The position numbers were made by a program, and so were the translations under genes. Of a stretch of DNA of 64,000 nt, positions 16,738-27,216 are shown piece by piece (position 1 is the first letter of the stretch; each line of letters opens with the position of its first letter). Source of the DNA: Arthrobacter oryzae. GTDB lineage: Bacteria > Actinomycetota > Actinomycetes > Actinomycetales > Micrococcaceae. The notes beneath the pieces were generated by a model that was given only the letters and a program-made list of their open reading frames with translations, made no database searches and was not told the origin of the DNA. The DNA lies in NCBI RefSeq assembly GCF_030812315.1, contig NZ_JAUSSM010000001.1, forward strand, positions 310,001 through 374,000, in the 5' to 3' direction.

Positions 16738-17601
16738 CGGGAACGAGGTGAACGTCGCGTGGGCTGCGAGGCGGCCCGCCATGACGTCGATGGCAGGCTG
16801 GTTCTCGTCGACACAGACGAATTTCCGGCCGAGCTTGGCGGCCACTGCACCGAGCGTTCCTGAGCCGGCGAAGAAATCCAGGCACCAGTCGCCCGGACGG
16901 CTTGAGGCGGCCACCACGCGGCGGATCAGGCCTTCGGGCTTCTGCGTCGGATAGCCGGTCTTCTCTTTGCCGGTGGGGGAGACGATGGTGTGCCACCAGA
17001 CGTCCGTCGGCAGCTTGCCCAGTTCCCGCTTTTCGGGAGTGACCAGGCCGGGGGCCATGTACGGCTCACGGTCCACCTCGGCGCTGTCGAAGTGGTACCT
17101 GGCCGGGTTCTTGACGTACACGAGGATGTTGTCGTGCTTGGTGGGCCAGCGGAACTTGGCGCGGGCGCCGTAGTCGTACGCCCAGATGATTTCATTCAGG
17201 AAGCACTCGCGGCCGAAGATGGCATCCAGCATCACCTTGGCATAGTGCACTTCACGGTAGTCAAGGTGAAGGTACAGGGTGCCGTCGTCGGCCAGCAGCC
17301 GCCATGCTTCCACGAGCCTTGGTTCCAGGAAGGACCAGTAGTCGCTGAACGCGTCGTCGTAGCTGTGCAGGGCGCCCTTGATCGTGTCGTAGGAGCGGCC
17401 CTTGAAGCCCACGCGGTCGCCGTCGCCGTCCGCGTTGCGCACCATGGTGGTCTGCTGGCGGCGTTGGGAGCGGCCCGTGTTGAAGGGCGGGTCGACGTAA
17501 ATGAGTGTGAAGGCGCCGTCCGGCAGCGTGGGGAGGTACACCGCGTTGTCCGCGTGTACCACCAGGTTGCTGCCGTCCGGCGCCCAGACGGTGTCAGTCA
17601 T
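16729..17601 (-). CDS. Solitary beta-class DNA methyltransferase (N4-cytosine/N6-adenine)
   Basis: This is a 290-residue site-specific DNA methyltransferase. Motif IV DPPF is at residues 37-40 and the SAM-binding motif DFFAGSG at 242-248. That order (IV before I) is the beta class. The segment HLDYREVHYAKVMLDAIFG between them is typical of this group. No restriction endonuclease or specificity gene is nearby, so it may be an orphan regulatory methyltransferase. Its ATG lies 8 bases after the DEAD-box helicase stop on the same strand, which suggests one transcript. Target sequence and the methylated base cannot be told from here. Confidence 0.83.
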   Translation of the reverse strand: MTDTVWAPDGSNLVVHADNAVYLPTLPDGAFTLIYVDPPFNTGRSQRRQQTTMVRNADGDGDRVGFKGRSYDTIKGALHSYDDAFSDYWSFLEPRLVEAWRLLADDGTLYLHLDYREVHYAKVMLDAIFGRECFLNEIIWAYDYGARAKFRWPTKHDNILVYVKNPARYHFDSAEVDREPYMAPGLVTPEKRELGKLPTDVWWHTIVSPTGKEKTGYPTQKPEGLIRRVVAASSRPGDWCLDFFAGSGTLGAVAAKLGRKFVCVDENQPAIDVMAGRLAAHATFTSFPPN

Positions 17602-17609
17602 TGAGGGTT

Positions 17610-19358
17610 TTAGGCCTCGGTGTTGCCGTGTTGTGCGCCGTCCTGCGCTGCGTTTCCGCCACCCACTACTTCGCCGTTGCGGCGGCGGGTGCGCGTGCGG
17701 CGTCGTGCGCGGGTAGCGCGGTCCACCTCGGCCGGCGCGGATGCAGTTGCGGTTGCGGCTGCGGGTGCTGCCTCTGCCGCCGGAGCGGCTGCGGCACCAC
17801 TGTCGGAAGTACGACGACGGCGGTCACCTGACCGTCCGCCGGCCTCGCTGCCGCTGCGGCGGGTGTCGCGTCCGCTGTCCCGTCCGGCTCCGCGTCCGCT
17901 GTCCCGTCCGGTTCCGCGGGCGCTGTCCTTGGAGTTATCGCGTCCGCCATCGCGTCCGCTGCCCCGCCCAGGCTTCTTGCCGGTCTCGCCCAGGTCCTCC
18001 AGGACCTCGGCGTCGACGCCGGCGAGCACCCGCTTGTCGCGGGGCAGGCGGCCCTTGGTGCCTTCAGGGATGTCCAGCTCTTCGAACAGGTGCGGCGAGG
18101 AGGAGTAGGTTTCCACCGGCTCGGGCACGCTCAGGCCCAAGGCCTTGTTGATCAGTCCCCAGCGCGGCATGTCATCCCAGTCAACGAATGTGACGGCCGT
18201 GCCCTTGTTGCCGGCGCGGCCGGTGCGGCCAACACGGTGCAGGTAGATCTTCTCGTCTTCAACGCACTGGTAGTTGATCACGTGCGTGACGTCGTCGACG
18301 TCGATGCCGCGGGCCGCGACGTCCGTGGCCACCAGGACATCAACCTTGTTGTTGCGGAAGGCCCGCAGGGCCTGCTCGCGGGCGCCCTGGCCGAGGTCGC
18401 CGTGGATGGCGGCTGCAGCGAACCCGCGGTCCACGAGTTCCTCCGACACCTTGGCGGCCGTGCGCTTGGTCTTGGTGAAGATGATGGTGCGTCCACGGCC
18501 GCGGGCCTGCAGGATGCGCGAGACGACCTCGATCTTGTCCATGCTGTGCGCACGGTAGATGAGCTGGCGGATGTCCCGCTTGGTCAGGCCCTCATCGTCC
18601 GGATCGGCTGCGCGGATGTGGGTGGGCTGGGTCATGTAGCGGCGGGCCATGGCGATGACCGGGCCGGGCATCGTTGCCGAGAACAGCAGGGTCTGGCGGA
18701 CGGCCGGGGTTCCGGCGATAAGCGTCTCGACGTCGGGCAGGAAGCCGAGGTCCAGCATCTCGTCGGCCTCGTCAAGGATGACGATCTTGACGTTCTTCAG
18801 GCTCAGGTGCTTCTGCTTGTACAGGTCGATCAGGCGGCCGGGCGTGCCGACAACAACTTCGACGCCCTTCTGCAGGGCATCCACCTGGGGCTCATAGGCG
18901 CGGCCGCCGTAGATCGTGGCAATGCGTGCGTTACGCTTCTTGGCGGCGTTTTCCAGGTCCTTGGCAACCTGGACGGCCAGTTCACGGGTCGGCACAATCA
19001 CGAGTGCCTGCGGTGCGCCCGGGACTGCCAGCTTGTCGAAGCCGGGGTCGTCGCGGCCCACGATGCGCTGCAGCGCGGGAATACCGAAGCCCAGGGTCTT
19101 GCCGGTGCCGGTCTTGGCCTGGCCGATGATGTCGTGGCCGGCAAGAGCCACCGGCAGGGTCATCGCCTGGATGGGGAAGGGGTGGGTGATCCCGGCGTCG
19201 GCCAGCGATTCCACGATGTCGGCGCGGACGTTGAAGTCCGCGAAGGACTTCTCCTCGATCTCATGAGGTTTTTCGTCCGAGATGATGGTCTCTTCCGGCT
19301 CGATCGATTCCGTGCCGGTGTCGTCGGTCAAAAGTTGGTGCGTGTGCAATTCACTCAC
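17610..19358 (-). CDS. DEAD-box RNA helicase with RG-rich tail
   Basis: This is a 582-residue ATP-dependent RNA helicase. Visible motifs are the Q-motif (FPIQAMTLPVAL), Walker A AKTGTGKT at 81-88, DEAD in ILDEADEMLDLGF, SAT in LLFSATMPG and HRVGRTGR near residue 375. An acidic N-terminal extension of 38 residues and a basic, disordered tail (last about 125 residues, GRDSGR repeats) flank the core; the tail probably binds RNA. A 24-bp tandem duplication lies in the tail. Start is GTG at 19358 with AGGAAA upstream. The promoter seems to be over 200 bases away, giving a long leader as in cold-shock helicases. The downstream methyltransferase is probably co-transcribed. Confidence 0.87.
   Translation of the reverse strand: MSELHTHQLLTDDTGTESIEPEETIISDEKPHEIEEKSFADFNVRADIVESLADAGITHPFPIQAMTLPVALAGHDIIGQAKTGTGKTLGFGIPALQRIVGRDDPGFDKLAVPGAPQALVIVPTRELAVQVAKDLENAAKKRNARIATIYGGRAYEPQVDALQKGVEVVVGTPGRLIDLYKQKHLSLKNVKIVILDEADEMLDLGFLPDVETLIAGTPAVRQTLLFSATMPGPVIAMARRYMTQPTHIRAADPDDEGLTKRDIRQLIYRAHSMDKIEVVSRILQARGRGRTIIFTKTKRTAAKVSEELVDRGFAAAAIHGDLGQGAREQALRAFRNNKVDVLVATDVAARGIDVDDVTHVINYQCVEDEKIYLHRVGRTGRAGNKGTAVTFVDWDDMPRWGLINKALGLSVPEPVETYSSSPHLFEELDIPEGTKGRLPRDKRVLAGVDAEVLEDLGETGKKPGRGSGRDGGRDNSKDSARGTGRDSGRGAGRDSGRDTRRSGSEAGGRSGDRRRRTSDSGAAAAPAAEAAPAAATATASAPAEVDRATRARRRTRTRRRNGEVVGGGNAAQDGAQHGNTEA
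17867..17914. repeat. 24-bp tandem duplication in helicase tail
   Basis: Two 24-base units (17867-17890 and 17891-17914) are identical except for one base. They encode repeated Gly-Arg-Asp-Ser-Gly-Arg units in the disordered C-terminal tail, and copy number may vary between strains. Confidence 0.75.
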
Positions 19359-19591
19359 AGGGGAGTTTCCTTATTCATTTGGGCATTGGCGCTGCCTGCT
19401 CAACGGGGCCGGCCGCAAGGCCGTTCCGGAGCACGCTCGGGCGCGCAAGCAAATCCAGTGGAAGCCGATCGCGGGCTATCTAAATGCTGGCACTGGGGAC
19501 CAGCGGGTGTGTCTCAAGATCGCGTAGGGGCGGGCTTGTTGAATTCGTAAATCAAGGAAATCAACGACCGGGCATCCATTACTACTTATTC

Positions 19592-19597
19592 AGTCTA
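19592..19597 (-). promoter_or_regulatory. -10 box of the DEAD-box helicase with a long 5' leader
   Basis: A consensus-quality TAGACT on the minus strand predicts a start near 19585, about 225 bases before the GTG at 19358. The leader is AT-richer than the flanking genes, contains no protein frame that I recognise, and could fold or respond to cold. Confidence 0.5.
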
Positions 19598-19616
19598 GCC
19601 GTTGAGCGCAACTTCC

Positions 19617-19650
19617 CTGACTGACGCCCCGCGCACGCCGCGTCAGTCAG
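19617..19650 (-). terminator. Hairpin at the end of the RNB gene
   Basis: CTGACTGACGC (19617-19627) pairs with its complement (19640-19650), overlapping the RNB stop codon. There is no T-run. It separates the RNB gene from the helicase promoter. Confidence 0.6.
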
Positions 19651-21116
19651 TCCACCAGCTCCAGCTTGATCTCGCGCGTGGCAATGTCGGACGAGAGCAG
19701 CCTGACCCGGACCGTGGTGCCGGATTCGAGCTCGCCGGGGCACCTGGCCGTCACGGCAGGGTCCGCGATCTGGATGACGCCGGACGGTCCGTTGCCGTTC
19801 CCGTTGCCGCCGTTCCCGTTCTTGCCCGGCTTCGACCCCGAAATGACCACCGCGTCGAACTCCTGCCCCACATGGTTGATGAGCAGGGCCGCCTCCACGG
19901 TATCGAGCGCCAGCCGTTCCATCCGGGCCGCCAGCTGGTCCGAGGCCGCCATGATTTCCGGCAGGGAGGGGAGTGCCTCGCGGGCCCAGCCGGGAACGGC
20001 TGTGCGGTTGCTCAGCGCTTCACAGATCACCAGGACAAAACGATCGATCAGCCGGCGCAGCGGGGCGGTGGTATGTGCGTATGCCGCCCCGATGGCCGAC
20101 TGGATGCCGTCATCCGGAACCGTCCCGTCAAAGGGTGTGTAGCCGGCGCCCCGGAACAGCATGCCGGCGGAGTGCATGATGGCCAGCTGCCGCGGGTCGG
20201 TGGGATCAAGGGACCGGAGGTACTCGCCGTAGCTGGCCTGGCCGTCCCAGGGTTTTCCCAGTGCGTGCGTCTGCCGCTTGAAATGCAGGAGGGAGCGTTC
20301 GTCCGGTGCCGGCATGGTGCGCAGGATGCCGACCTTGCCTTCAAGCATCAGGTCCGCGGCCGCCATGCCGGTCATCAGGGAGATCTGCGCGTTCCAGTCC
20401 TCCACCGGCAGGGAAGGCGCCGCGACGATGCGGTAACCGCCGTCGGGCAGCTGCTGGATTTCCTGGTCCGGCATGTTCAGGCTGGCGCCCCCGCGCAGCC
20501 TCTCCAGTTCCACGCGTTTGAGCCCCACCTCCTTGAGGAGCTGCAGCACCGGGCCGGCTGTGCCCGAATCGAGGTCCGCCTGGACGTTCCGATAGCTGAG
20601 TTTCGCCCGGCTTTGGATCCTGGCCCGCCGCACCAGCACGGACTGCACGTGTGCTGCCTGGTCCAGTTCGAACTCCCAAACGAAGGCGGCGCACAATTGG
20701 CCGGCAAGCAGGCTGCCGGCACTCTCGCTGATGATTTCCGGATGGAGTGGAATCCGCCCGTCGGGGGCGTAGAATGTCTGCCCGCGGCGGCGGGTTTCGG
20801 CGTCGAGTGCCCCGCCGGGCTGTACGAAGGACGGCACATCGGCGATGGCATAGAGCACCTTGTAGCCCTCGCCGGACCGTTCAATGAAAAGGGCCTGGTC
20901 CAGGTCTGTGGAGGACGGGGGATCTATGGTCACGAATTCCACATCCGTGAGGTCGAGGTCCGGCATCTTGTGCTCCGCAATGGCCGCCAGCGCATCCTGG
21001 AGGGCATCATCAGGGAAGGGCCCGGGCAGCTCCAACTCCGTCCGGAGCGCGTGCAGCGCCTCGGCCAGCCGGTTGGTCTGCTCGTGGACACTTGGGGTCA
21101 GGCGATGATGTGACAC
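19647..21116 (-). CDS. RNB-domain exoribonuclease (RNase II/R family)
   Basis: This is a 489-residue 3'-5' exoribonuclease core. The RNB catalytic motif TIDPPSSTDLDQAL lies at residues 63-76 with Asp65, Asp71 and Asp73 as metal ligands; YAIADVPSFV and TAPLRRLIDRFV follow. It is shorter than E. coli RNase II or R: the N-terminal cold-shock domains are missing and the C-terminal S1 region is reduced. I chose the GTG at 21116: minus-strand TAACCT ends 7 bases before it, and an ATG at 21167 would overlap the divergent gene. It is expected to degrade structured mRNA or stable RNA, near an RNA helicase. Confidence 0.82.
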   Translation of the reverse strand: MSHHRLTPSVHEQTNRLAEALHALRTELELPGPFPDDALQDALAAIAEHKMPDLDLTDVEFVTIDPPSSTDLDQALFIERSGEGYKVLYAIADVPSFVQPGGALDAETRRRGQTFYAPDGRIPLHPEIISESAGSLLAGQLCAAFVWEFELDQAAHVQSVLVRRARIQSRAKLSYRNVQADLDSGTAGPVLQLLKEVGLKRVELERLRGGASLNMPDQEIQQLPDGGYRIVAAPSLPVEDWNAQISLMTGMAAADLMLEGKVGILRTMPAPDERSLLHFKRQTHALGKPWDGQASYGEYLRSLDPTDPRQLAIMHSAGMLFRGAGYTPFDGTVPDDGIQSAIGAAYAHTTAPLRRLIDRFVLVICEALSNRTAVPGWAREALPSLPEIMAASDQLAARMERLALDTVEAALLINHVGQEFDAVVISGSKPGKNGNGGNGNGNGPSGVIQIADPAVTARCPGELESGTTVRVRLLSSDIATREIKLELVD

Positions 21117-21123
21117 GAAAGTC

Positions 21124-21129
21124 AGGTTA
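21124..21129 (-). promoter_or_regulatory. -10 box of the RNB gene, leaderless geometry
   Basis: Minus-strand TAACCT ends 7 bases before the GTG at 21116. Only 16 bases separate it from the divergent -10 box at 21146. Confidence 0.5.
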
Positions 21130-21145
21130 GCTCGATTTGCGCCAT

Positions 21146-21151
21146 TAGTCT
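21146..21151 (+). promoter_or_regulatory. -10 box of the ferritin-fold gene, leaderless geometry
   Basis: TAGTCT ends 6 bases before the second of two tandem ATG codons (21158), supporting that codon as the true start. Confidence 0.5.
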
Positions 21152-21157
21152 TGAATG

Positions 21158-21832
21158 ATGAGCTCATCCCCTGCTGACACCGCTCGTTACAACCGCTTCG
21201 TCGCAGGCCTGTTCGGAATGATGGCCTACGGGGAGCTTTCGGCCTTCGAGAGATTCTCCGCTGACGCGCGGTATTCGCCTACCCTCCACGACCGGGCAGT
21301 GCTCGGCAGGATTGCCGTGGTGGAGTTCCGGCACTACGAGCTGGTGAGCTCCCGGCTGACGGACATGGGTATCGATGCCGAGGACGCCATGCTGCCGTTC
21401 CAGGCAGCCGTGGACCACTTCCACTCGCGGACGCGCCCTGCCGACTGGTACGAATCACTGATGAAGGCCTATGTCATCGACACGGTCTCTGCCGACTTCT
21501 ACCGGGCCATCTCGCAGTATGTGGATGCCGGAACGCGCGAGCTCATCGAACAGATCCAGGACTCCGAGGAGACGACGGAGGTGCTCCGCGAACGGCTCAG
21601 AAGCGCCCTCGCCGATGACCCCCGACTCGCGTCCAGGCTTGCGCTCTGGAGCAGGCGGCTGCTGGGCGAAGCACTGACGCAGGCACAGCGGGTCAGCTAC
21701 GAGCATGGGTTCCTGGGAAGCCTGATCGGCGGCGAGGACAACGCCGCAGCGAAAGAGCCGGTCAGCGGGCTAATCGCAGGCCTGGCGGAAAACCATTCCC
21801 GGCGGATGACGCAGCTCGGCCTGACCGGCTAG
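21158..21832 (+). CDS. Ferritin-fold (MiaE-like) protein
   Basis: This 224-residue four-helix-bundle protein resembles the MiaE_2/ferritin-like family. Potential di-iron ligands are E in YGELSAFERFS, E and H in VVEFRHYELV, and E in the helix around EHGFLGSL. Family members are tentatively linked to tRNA hydroxylation (MiaE) but the actinobacterial branch is uncharacterised. It is often found beside a DEAD-box helicase in Actinobacteria, so RNA modification is plausible but unproven. Start at 21158 is preferred over 21155 because of promoter spacing. It is divergent from the RNB gene with only 41 bases between starts. Confidence 0.7.
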   Translation: MSSSPADTARYNRFVAGLFGMMAYGELSAFERFSADARYSPTLHDRAVLGRIAVVEFRHYELVSSRLTDMGIDAEDAMLPFQAAVDHFHSRTRPADWYESLMKAYVIDTVSADFYRAISQYVDAGTRELIEQIQDSEETTEVLRERLRSALADDPRLASRLALWSRRLLGEALTQAQRVSYEHGFLGSLIGGEDNAAAKEPVSGLIAGLAENHSRRMTQLGLTG

Positions 21833-21840
21833 CTCTACTG

Positions 21841-22548
21841 CTACCCGGCGTCGAGAGCCTCCAGCAGCGACTTGGCCGCTCCGGCGGGATCGTCAGCGTC
21901 GGTGATGGCTCGGACCACTACGATCCGGCGGGCGCCCGCTGCCACGACCTGTTCAACATTGCTCAGGTCAATGCCGCCAATGGCGAACCAAGGCAGCAGC
22001 GAACCCTCCACTGTCCCGTCAGCCGCGTCGGCAGCTGTTTTGCCTGTTGTTTTGCCGGTGGCCCCGGCTGCATAGCGGACCAGGTCGACGCCGACGGCGG
22101 CCCGGCCCGGCTTGGTGGGAGTGGCCCACACCGGTCCCACGCAGAAGTAGTCCAGTCGTCCGGGACCTGCTGACGCGGCGATCGCGGCGTCGATCTGCTC
22201 CTGGCTGTGCGTTGACAGGCCGATCACGGCGTCATCGCCAAGGAACTTCCGGGCCGAAGCCAAGGGCAGGTCCTTCTGCCCGATGTGGAGCACGGGGGCA
22301 CCGGCGAGCGAGGCGATGTCGGCTCGGTCGTTGACCGACCAGAGCCGGCCGTGACGGCGGGCCGCAGCCTCCAGCACTTCAAGCAGCTCGAGCTCCTCGG
22401 CGGCTTCAATGCTCTTGTCGCGGAGCTGGATGATGTCAACGCCGCCGGCGTAGGCGGCATCAACGAAGTCTTCGAAATCGCCCCGGCCGGTGCGGGCGTC
22501 GGTGCAGAGGTACAGGCGGGCGTCGGTGAGGGCGGCTTGCTCGGTCAT
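21841..22548 (-). CDS. thiE: Thiamine-phosphate synthase
   Basis: This 235-residue TIM-barrel enzyme condenses HMP-pyrophosphate with thiazole phosphate to thiamine phosphate. Recognisable segments are [10 protein letters not shown] (pyrophosphate and substrate binding), [45 protein letters not shown] and [12 protein letters not shown] short insertion of about 15 residues ([15 protein letters not shown]) lies between the last two. It is divergent from thiO. Its promoter TAGGCT sits 6 bases before the ATG, so the mRNA has no leader and cannot carry the TPP riboswitch that controls thiOSG. Confidence 0.9.
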   Translation of the reverse strand: MTEQAALTDARLYLCTDARTGRGDFEDFVDAAYAGGVDIIQLRDKSIEAAEELELLEVLEAAARRHGRLWSVNDRADIASLAGAPVLHIGQKDLPLASARKFLGDDAVIGLSTHSQEQIDAAIAASAGPGRLDYFCVGPVWATPTKPGRAAVGVDLVRYAAGATGKTTGKTAADAADGTVEGSLLPWFAIGGIDLSNVEQVVAAGARRIVVVRAITDADDPAGAAKSLLEALDAG

Positions 22549-22554
22549 GGCACC

Positions 22555-22560
22555 AGCCTA
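22555..22560 (-). promoter_or_regulatory. -10 box of thiE, leaderless geometry
   Basis: Minus-strand TAGGCT ends 6 bases before the thiE ATG at 22548. Confidence 0.55.
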
Positions 22561-22567
22561 GTTCCTC

Positions 22568-22573
22568 TAAACT
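22568..22573 (+). promoter_or_regulatory. -10 box of thiOSG
   Basis: TAAACT predicts a transcript starting near 22580, just where the TPP aptamer begins. It is only 7 bases from the divergent thiE -10 box. Confidence 0.5.
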
Positions 22574-22579
22574 GGGGTG

Positions 22580-22680
22580 GTACCGCGGGAGCCCGCAGCA
22601 GCTGTCACAAAGCTGCAGGGCTGAGAGGGCGTCAGAGCCGACCGCTTGACCTGATCCGGTTAGTACCGGCGTAGGGAAGG
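22580..22680 (+). ncRNA. TPP riboswitch (THI element) controlling thiOSG
   Basis: The conserved THI-box blocks are present in order: GCGGGAGCCCG, the variable P3a hairpin (CAGCT..AGCTG), GGCTGAGAGGG at 22619-22629, GACCGCTTGACCTGATCCGG, and TACCGGCGTAGGGA at the 3' end. The aptamer ends directly at the ribosome-binding site GGGAAGG before thiO, so TPP binding most likely hides that site and blocks translation. There is no separate terminator hairpin. Confidence 0.93.
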
Positions 22681-22686
22681 ATGACA

Positions 22687-25096
<2,410 letters not shown>

Positions 25097-25125
25097 CAGT
25101 CCGAGACCATCCAAGGGAGCCCACT

Positions 25126-25791
25126 GTGACCGGCAAGGAAGACGTTCTTACCCGACCGCGGATTGACGCCGAGCTGGCGGACCTTCCGGACTGGAGGTAC
25201 CGGCTGGGCGGCCTCGTGACTGTCTATAAAACGCCGACGGCGGCCGGTGCCCTCGAGCTGATTGCCGCCGTCGGGCGCCTGGCCGAGGAACAGAACCACC
25301 ACCCGGACCTGGACTGGCGGTACAACAGGGTCTTCATCCGCTACACGTCGCACGACGCCGGCACCGAGGTGACGCAGCGCGACGTTGCCGCCGCGGCAGC
25401 CGTCAGCCAGGCGGCCGCCGCTGCCGGGGCGTCAGCCGAACCGGCGCTGTACCGGACGGTGGAGGTCGTGATCGACACTGCCAACCCGGGCGAGATTTCC
25501 GAAGTCTGGCGGACTGCCCTTGGCTACCGCAAAGGCAGGTACGGCGACCTTGCCGACCCTTACGGCCGCGGACCGGGCCTCTGGTTCCAGGAAACGCCCA
25601 CCCCCAGCGAGAACCACTTCCATCTCGACATCCACCGCAGCAAGGCGGAATCCGGCCCGGCGCTGGAGAAGACCACGGCGACCGGGGCGTTAATGAACCA
25701 TGACCACGCACCCAACTGGGTGGTGGTCACGGATGCGCAGGGAAACCGGCTCTGCCTTTGCACCGAGGAAGGCCACGAGCCGGATCTGTAG
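25126..25791 (+). CDS. Pterin-4a-carbinolamine dehydratase fused to glyoxalase-like domain
   Basis: Residues about 8-100 are a 4a-hydroxytetrahydrobiopterin dehydratase (PCD/DCoH) with the active-site motif EEQNHHPDLDWRYNRVFI. Residues about 108-218 are a VOC/glyoxalase-like domain (VEVVIDTANPGEISEVW, LWFQETP, NHFHLDIH, NWVVVTDAQGN). The fusion is 221 residues long. A GTG start at 25126 has AAGGGAG upstream. It follows thiG by 29 bases on the same strand and might be read through from the thiamine operon. Function of the fused VOC domain is unknown; it may process a pterin-related ketone or aldehyde. Confidence 0.8.
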   Translation: MTGKEDVLTRPRIDAELADLPDWRYRLGGLVTVYKTPTAAGALELIAAVGRLAEEQNHHPDLDWRYNRVFIRYTSHDAGTEVTQRDVAAAAAVSQAAAAAGASAEPALYRTVEVVIDTANPGEISEVWRTALGYRKGRYGDLADPYGRGPGLWFQETPTPSENHFHLDIHRSKAESGPALEKTTATGALMNHDHAPNWVVVTDAQGNRLCLCTEEGHEPDL

Positions 25792-25801
25792 CCGGCGCAG
25801 C

Positions 25802-25828
25802 CTCCCCACCGAAGGCCCCTGTGGGGAG
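25802..25828. terminator. Bidirectional terminator
   Basis: CTCCCCAC (25802-25809) pairs with GTGGGGAG (25821-25828) over an 11-base loop, between two convergent genes. Confidence 0.65.
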
Positions 25829-25835
25829 CCCGGTT

Positions 25836-26138
25836 CTAGAGCCTCAGCGCCGCCGTCAGCTGCCTGGTGTCATGCAGGGCGCGCCGCCGGCCCAGGAACA
25901 CCGCGGCGGCGAGTGCCGCCCCGGTGCCCAGGACCATGGGCAGTACCCACGGAATCCAGGTCAGGCCGGGCTGGTAGCCAAGCCCTGCGGCTATGCAGAT
26001 GATCCAGCTCAGCATGCCCACGACGGTAGCCACTCCCGCCGGCAGGGCGATGCCGTACTTCGCATGCCGCCGGTCGTTGGCCCAGACAATAAAGCCTGCG
26101 GCCACGGTGACCAGGGCCACGATTACCAGGGAAAGCAT
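25836..26138 (-). CDS. Small three-helix membrane protein
   Basis: This 100-residue membrane protein begins MLSLVIVALVTVAAGFIVW and has three hydrophobic segments (about residues 2-18, 33-50 and 62-82), then a basic tail. I do not recognise a named family. The frame is open well upstream, but AAGGAG sits 8 bases before the ATG at 26138, which fixes the start. It lies just downstream of the DUF3107 gene on the same strand, 49 bases away; a small membrane protein occupies the same relative position in mycobacteria as I recall. Function is unknown. Confidence 0.72.
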   Translation of the reverse strand: MLSLVIVALVTVAAGFIVWANDRRHAKYGIALPAGVATVVGMLSWIICIAAGLGYQPGLTWIPWVLPMVLGTGAALAAAVFLGRRRALHDTRQLTAALRL

Positions 26139-26187
26139 TCGGTGAACTCCTTGCTGCAGAGCGGGCGGGGCAATGTGAAGCGGGAGC

Positions 26188-26412
26188 CTAGAGCTGGCCG
26201 AAACCGACGCGGCGGGCTTCCTCTGCCCCGATTTCAACGTAGCCCAGGACGTTGGCCGGGATGATGACCACACGGCCCTTTTCGTCAGCCAGGCGCAGTT
26301 CGGCGCCCTTGGTGATGGATTCTTCGACGAGCTTTGCCACAGCGTCAGCATCCTGAGCCGATTCCAGCACAATTTCGCGGCCGATGTTCTGAATGCCGAT
26401 CTTTACTTCCAC
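26188..26412 (-). CDS. DUF3107 conserved actinobacterial protein
   Basis: This 74-residue protein (KIGIQNIGREIVLES..., LADEKGRVVIIPANVLGYVEIG) is a clear DUF3107 member, homologous to the small antigen-like protein TB9.4 in mycobacteria. Function is unknown. Start is GTG at 26412 with GGGAGG 6 bases away. It lies directly downstream of the tetR gene on the same strand, an arrangement conserved across Actinobacteria as far as I recall, so the two are probably functionally linked. Confidence 0.87.
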   Translation of the reverse strand: MEVKIGIQNIGREIVLESAQDADAVAKLVEESITKGAELRLADEKGRVVIIPANVLGYVEIGAEEARRVGFGQL

Positions 26413-26463
26413 AGCGAGGCCTCCCAGCCAATCAAAGTTCTAAAGGTGTTCTCTATTTGTAGT

Positions 26464-27150
26464 CTAGGTTTCCTTGGGGAAGCGCGAGATTCCGCGCCAA
26501 GCTAAACGATAGATCAGGTCACTGGCCACATCGAGGTCCAGGTTTCCGTCCGTTTCGAGCCAATACCGTGCACTGACCTGCGCCATGCCGGCGAGTCCGC
26601 GCCCCAGAAGCTGGGCCTCCAGCGGAGGCAGCTTGGTGTCTTCGGCGATAACGCGGGCCACGGCGTCGGCAAATGTCTTGTTGAACGTTTCCAGTCGTGA
26701 ACTGACGTCGGGATCGTTGATGAGGTCCGACTCGAACACGAGGCGGTGGGCCTGGTCGTCGCTGGCGATAAAGCGGTAGTAGGCCCGCATGACGGCCTGG
26801 ACGCGCTCGTCATTGTCCGTGGTCGAGCTCAGGGCACCCAGCATCAGGTCTGTCAGTGAGCTCAGGTGGCTGTCCAGGAGGGCGAGGTAGAGCTCGCGCT
26901 TGGAAGGGAAATGCTGGTACAGCACCGGCTTGCTGACGTGGGCGGTCTCCGCGATCTCGTCCATGGCGGCGCCATGGTAGCCGTTGGCGACAAACACTTC
27001 CTGGGCAGCCGCCAGCAGCTGGGCTCGGCGTTCGTCACGCGGGAGCCTCGCCGAACGCGCACCGCCGGCCCGCGTCTGTCCCGCGGCTGCCTTCCCGGCC
27101 GGTGTCCGATCAACCGGTGCCTGATGAACCACTGTTGGCCTTCTTTCCAT
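26464..27150 (-). CDS. TetR-family transcriptional regulator
   Basis: This 228-residue regulator has an N-terminal helix-turn-helix (GYHGAAMDEIAETAHVSKPVLYQHFPSKREL, about residues 58-87) after an unusually long 35-residue Ala/Arg-rich extension. The C-terminal ligand-binding domain has the TetR helices including DLASDLIYRLAWRGI-like features. It is divergent from moeZ. A near-perfect palindrome lies between the two genes at 27167-27180 and may be its operator. The inducer is unknown. It is co-directional with DUF3107. Confidence 0.85.
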   Translation of the reverse strand: MERRPTVVHQAPVDRTPAGKAAAGQTRAGGARSARLPRDERRAQLLAAAQEVFVANGYHGAAMDEIAETAHVSKPVLYQHFPSKRELYLALLDSHLSSLTDLMLGALSSTTDNDERVQAVMRAYYRFIASDDQAHRLVFESDLINDPDVSSRLETFNKTFADAVARVIAEDTKLPPLEAQLLGRGLAGMAQVSARYWLETDGNLDLDVASDLIYRLAWRGISRFPKET

Positions 27151-27166
27151 TGCAGTTACCTACACT

Positions 27167-27180
27167 TTACGCGCGGGTAA
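27167..27180. promoter_or_regulatory. Candidate TetR operator between tetR and moeZ
   Basis: TTACGCGCGGGTAA is a 14-base inverted repeat with one central pair mismatched. It ends just before the moeZ -35-like element ATGACC (27182-27187) and is 17 bases from the tetR start. A TetR dimer bound here could block both divergent promoters. Confidence 0.45.
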
Positions 27181-27216
27181 TATGACCTGGCGGCATCTTC
27201 GGGCATACATTGAAGT

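Noticed and set aside
16729..17601. Restriction-modification system
   Set aside because: No endonuclease or specificity gene flanks the methyltransferase; neighbours are a helicase and a PHP phosphoesterase.
18090..19550. 486-codon frame antisense to the DEAD-box helicase
   Set aside because: No motif; the helicase motifs on the other strand are complete.
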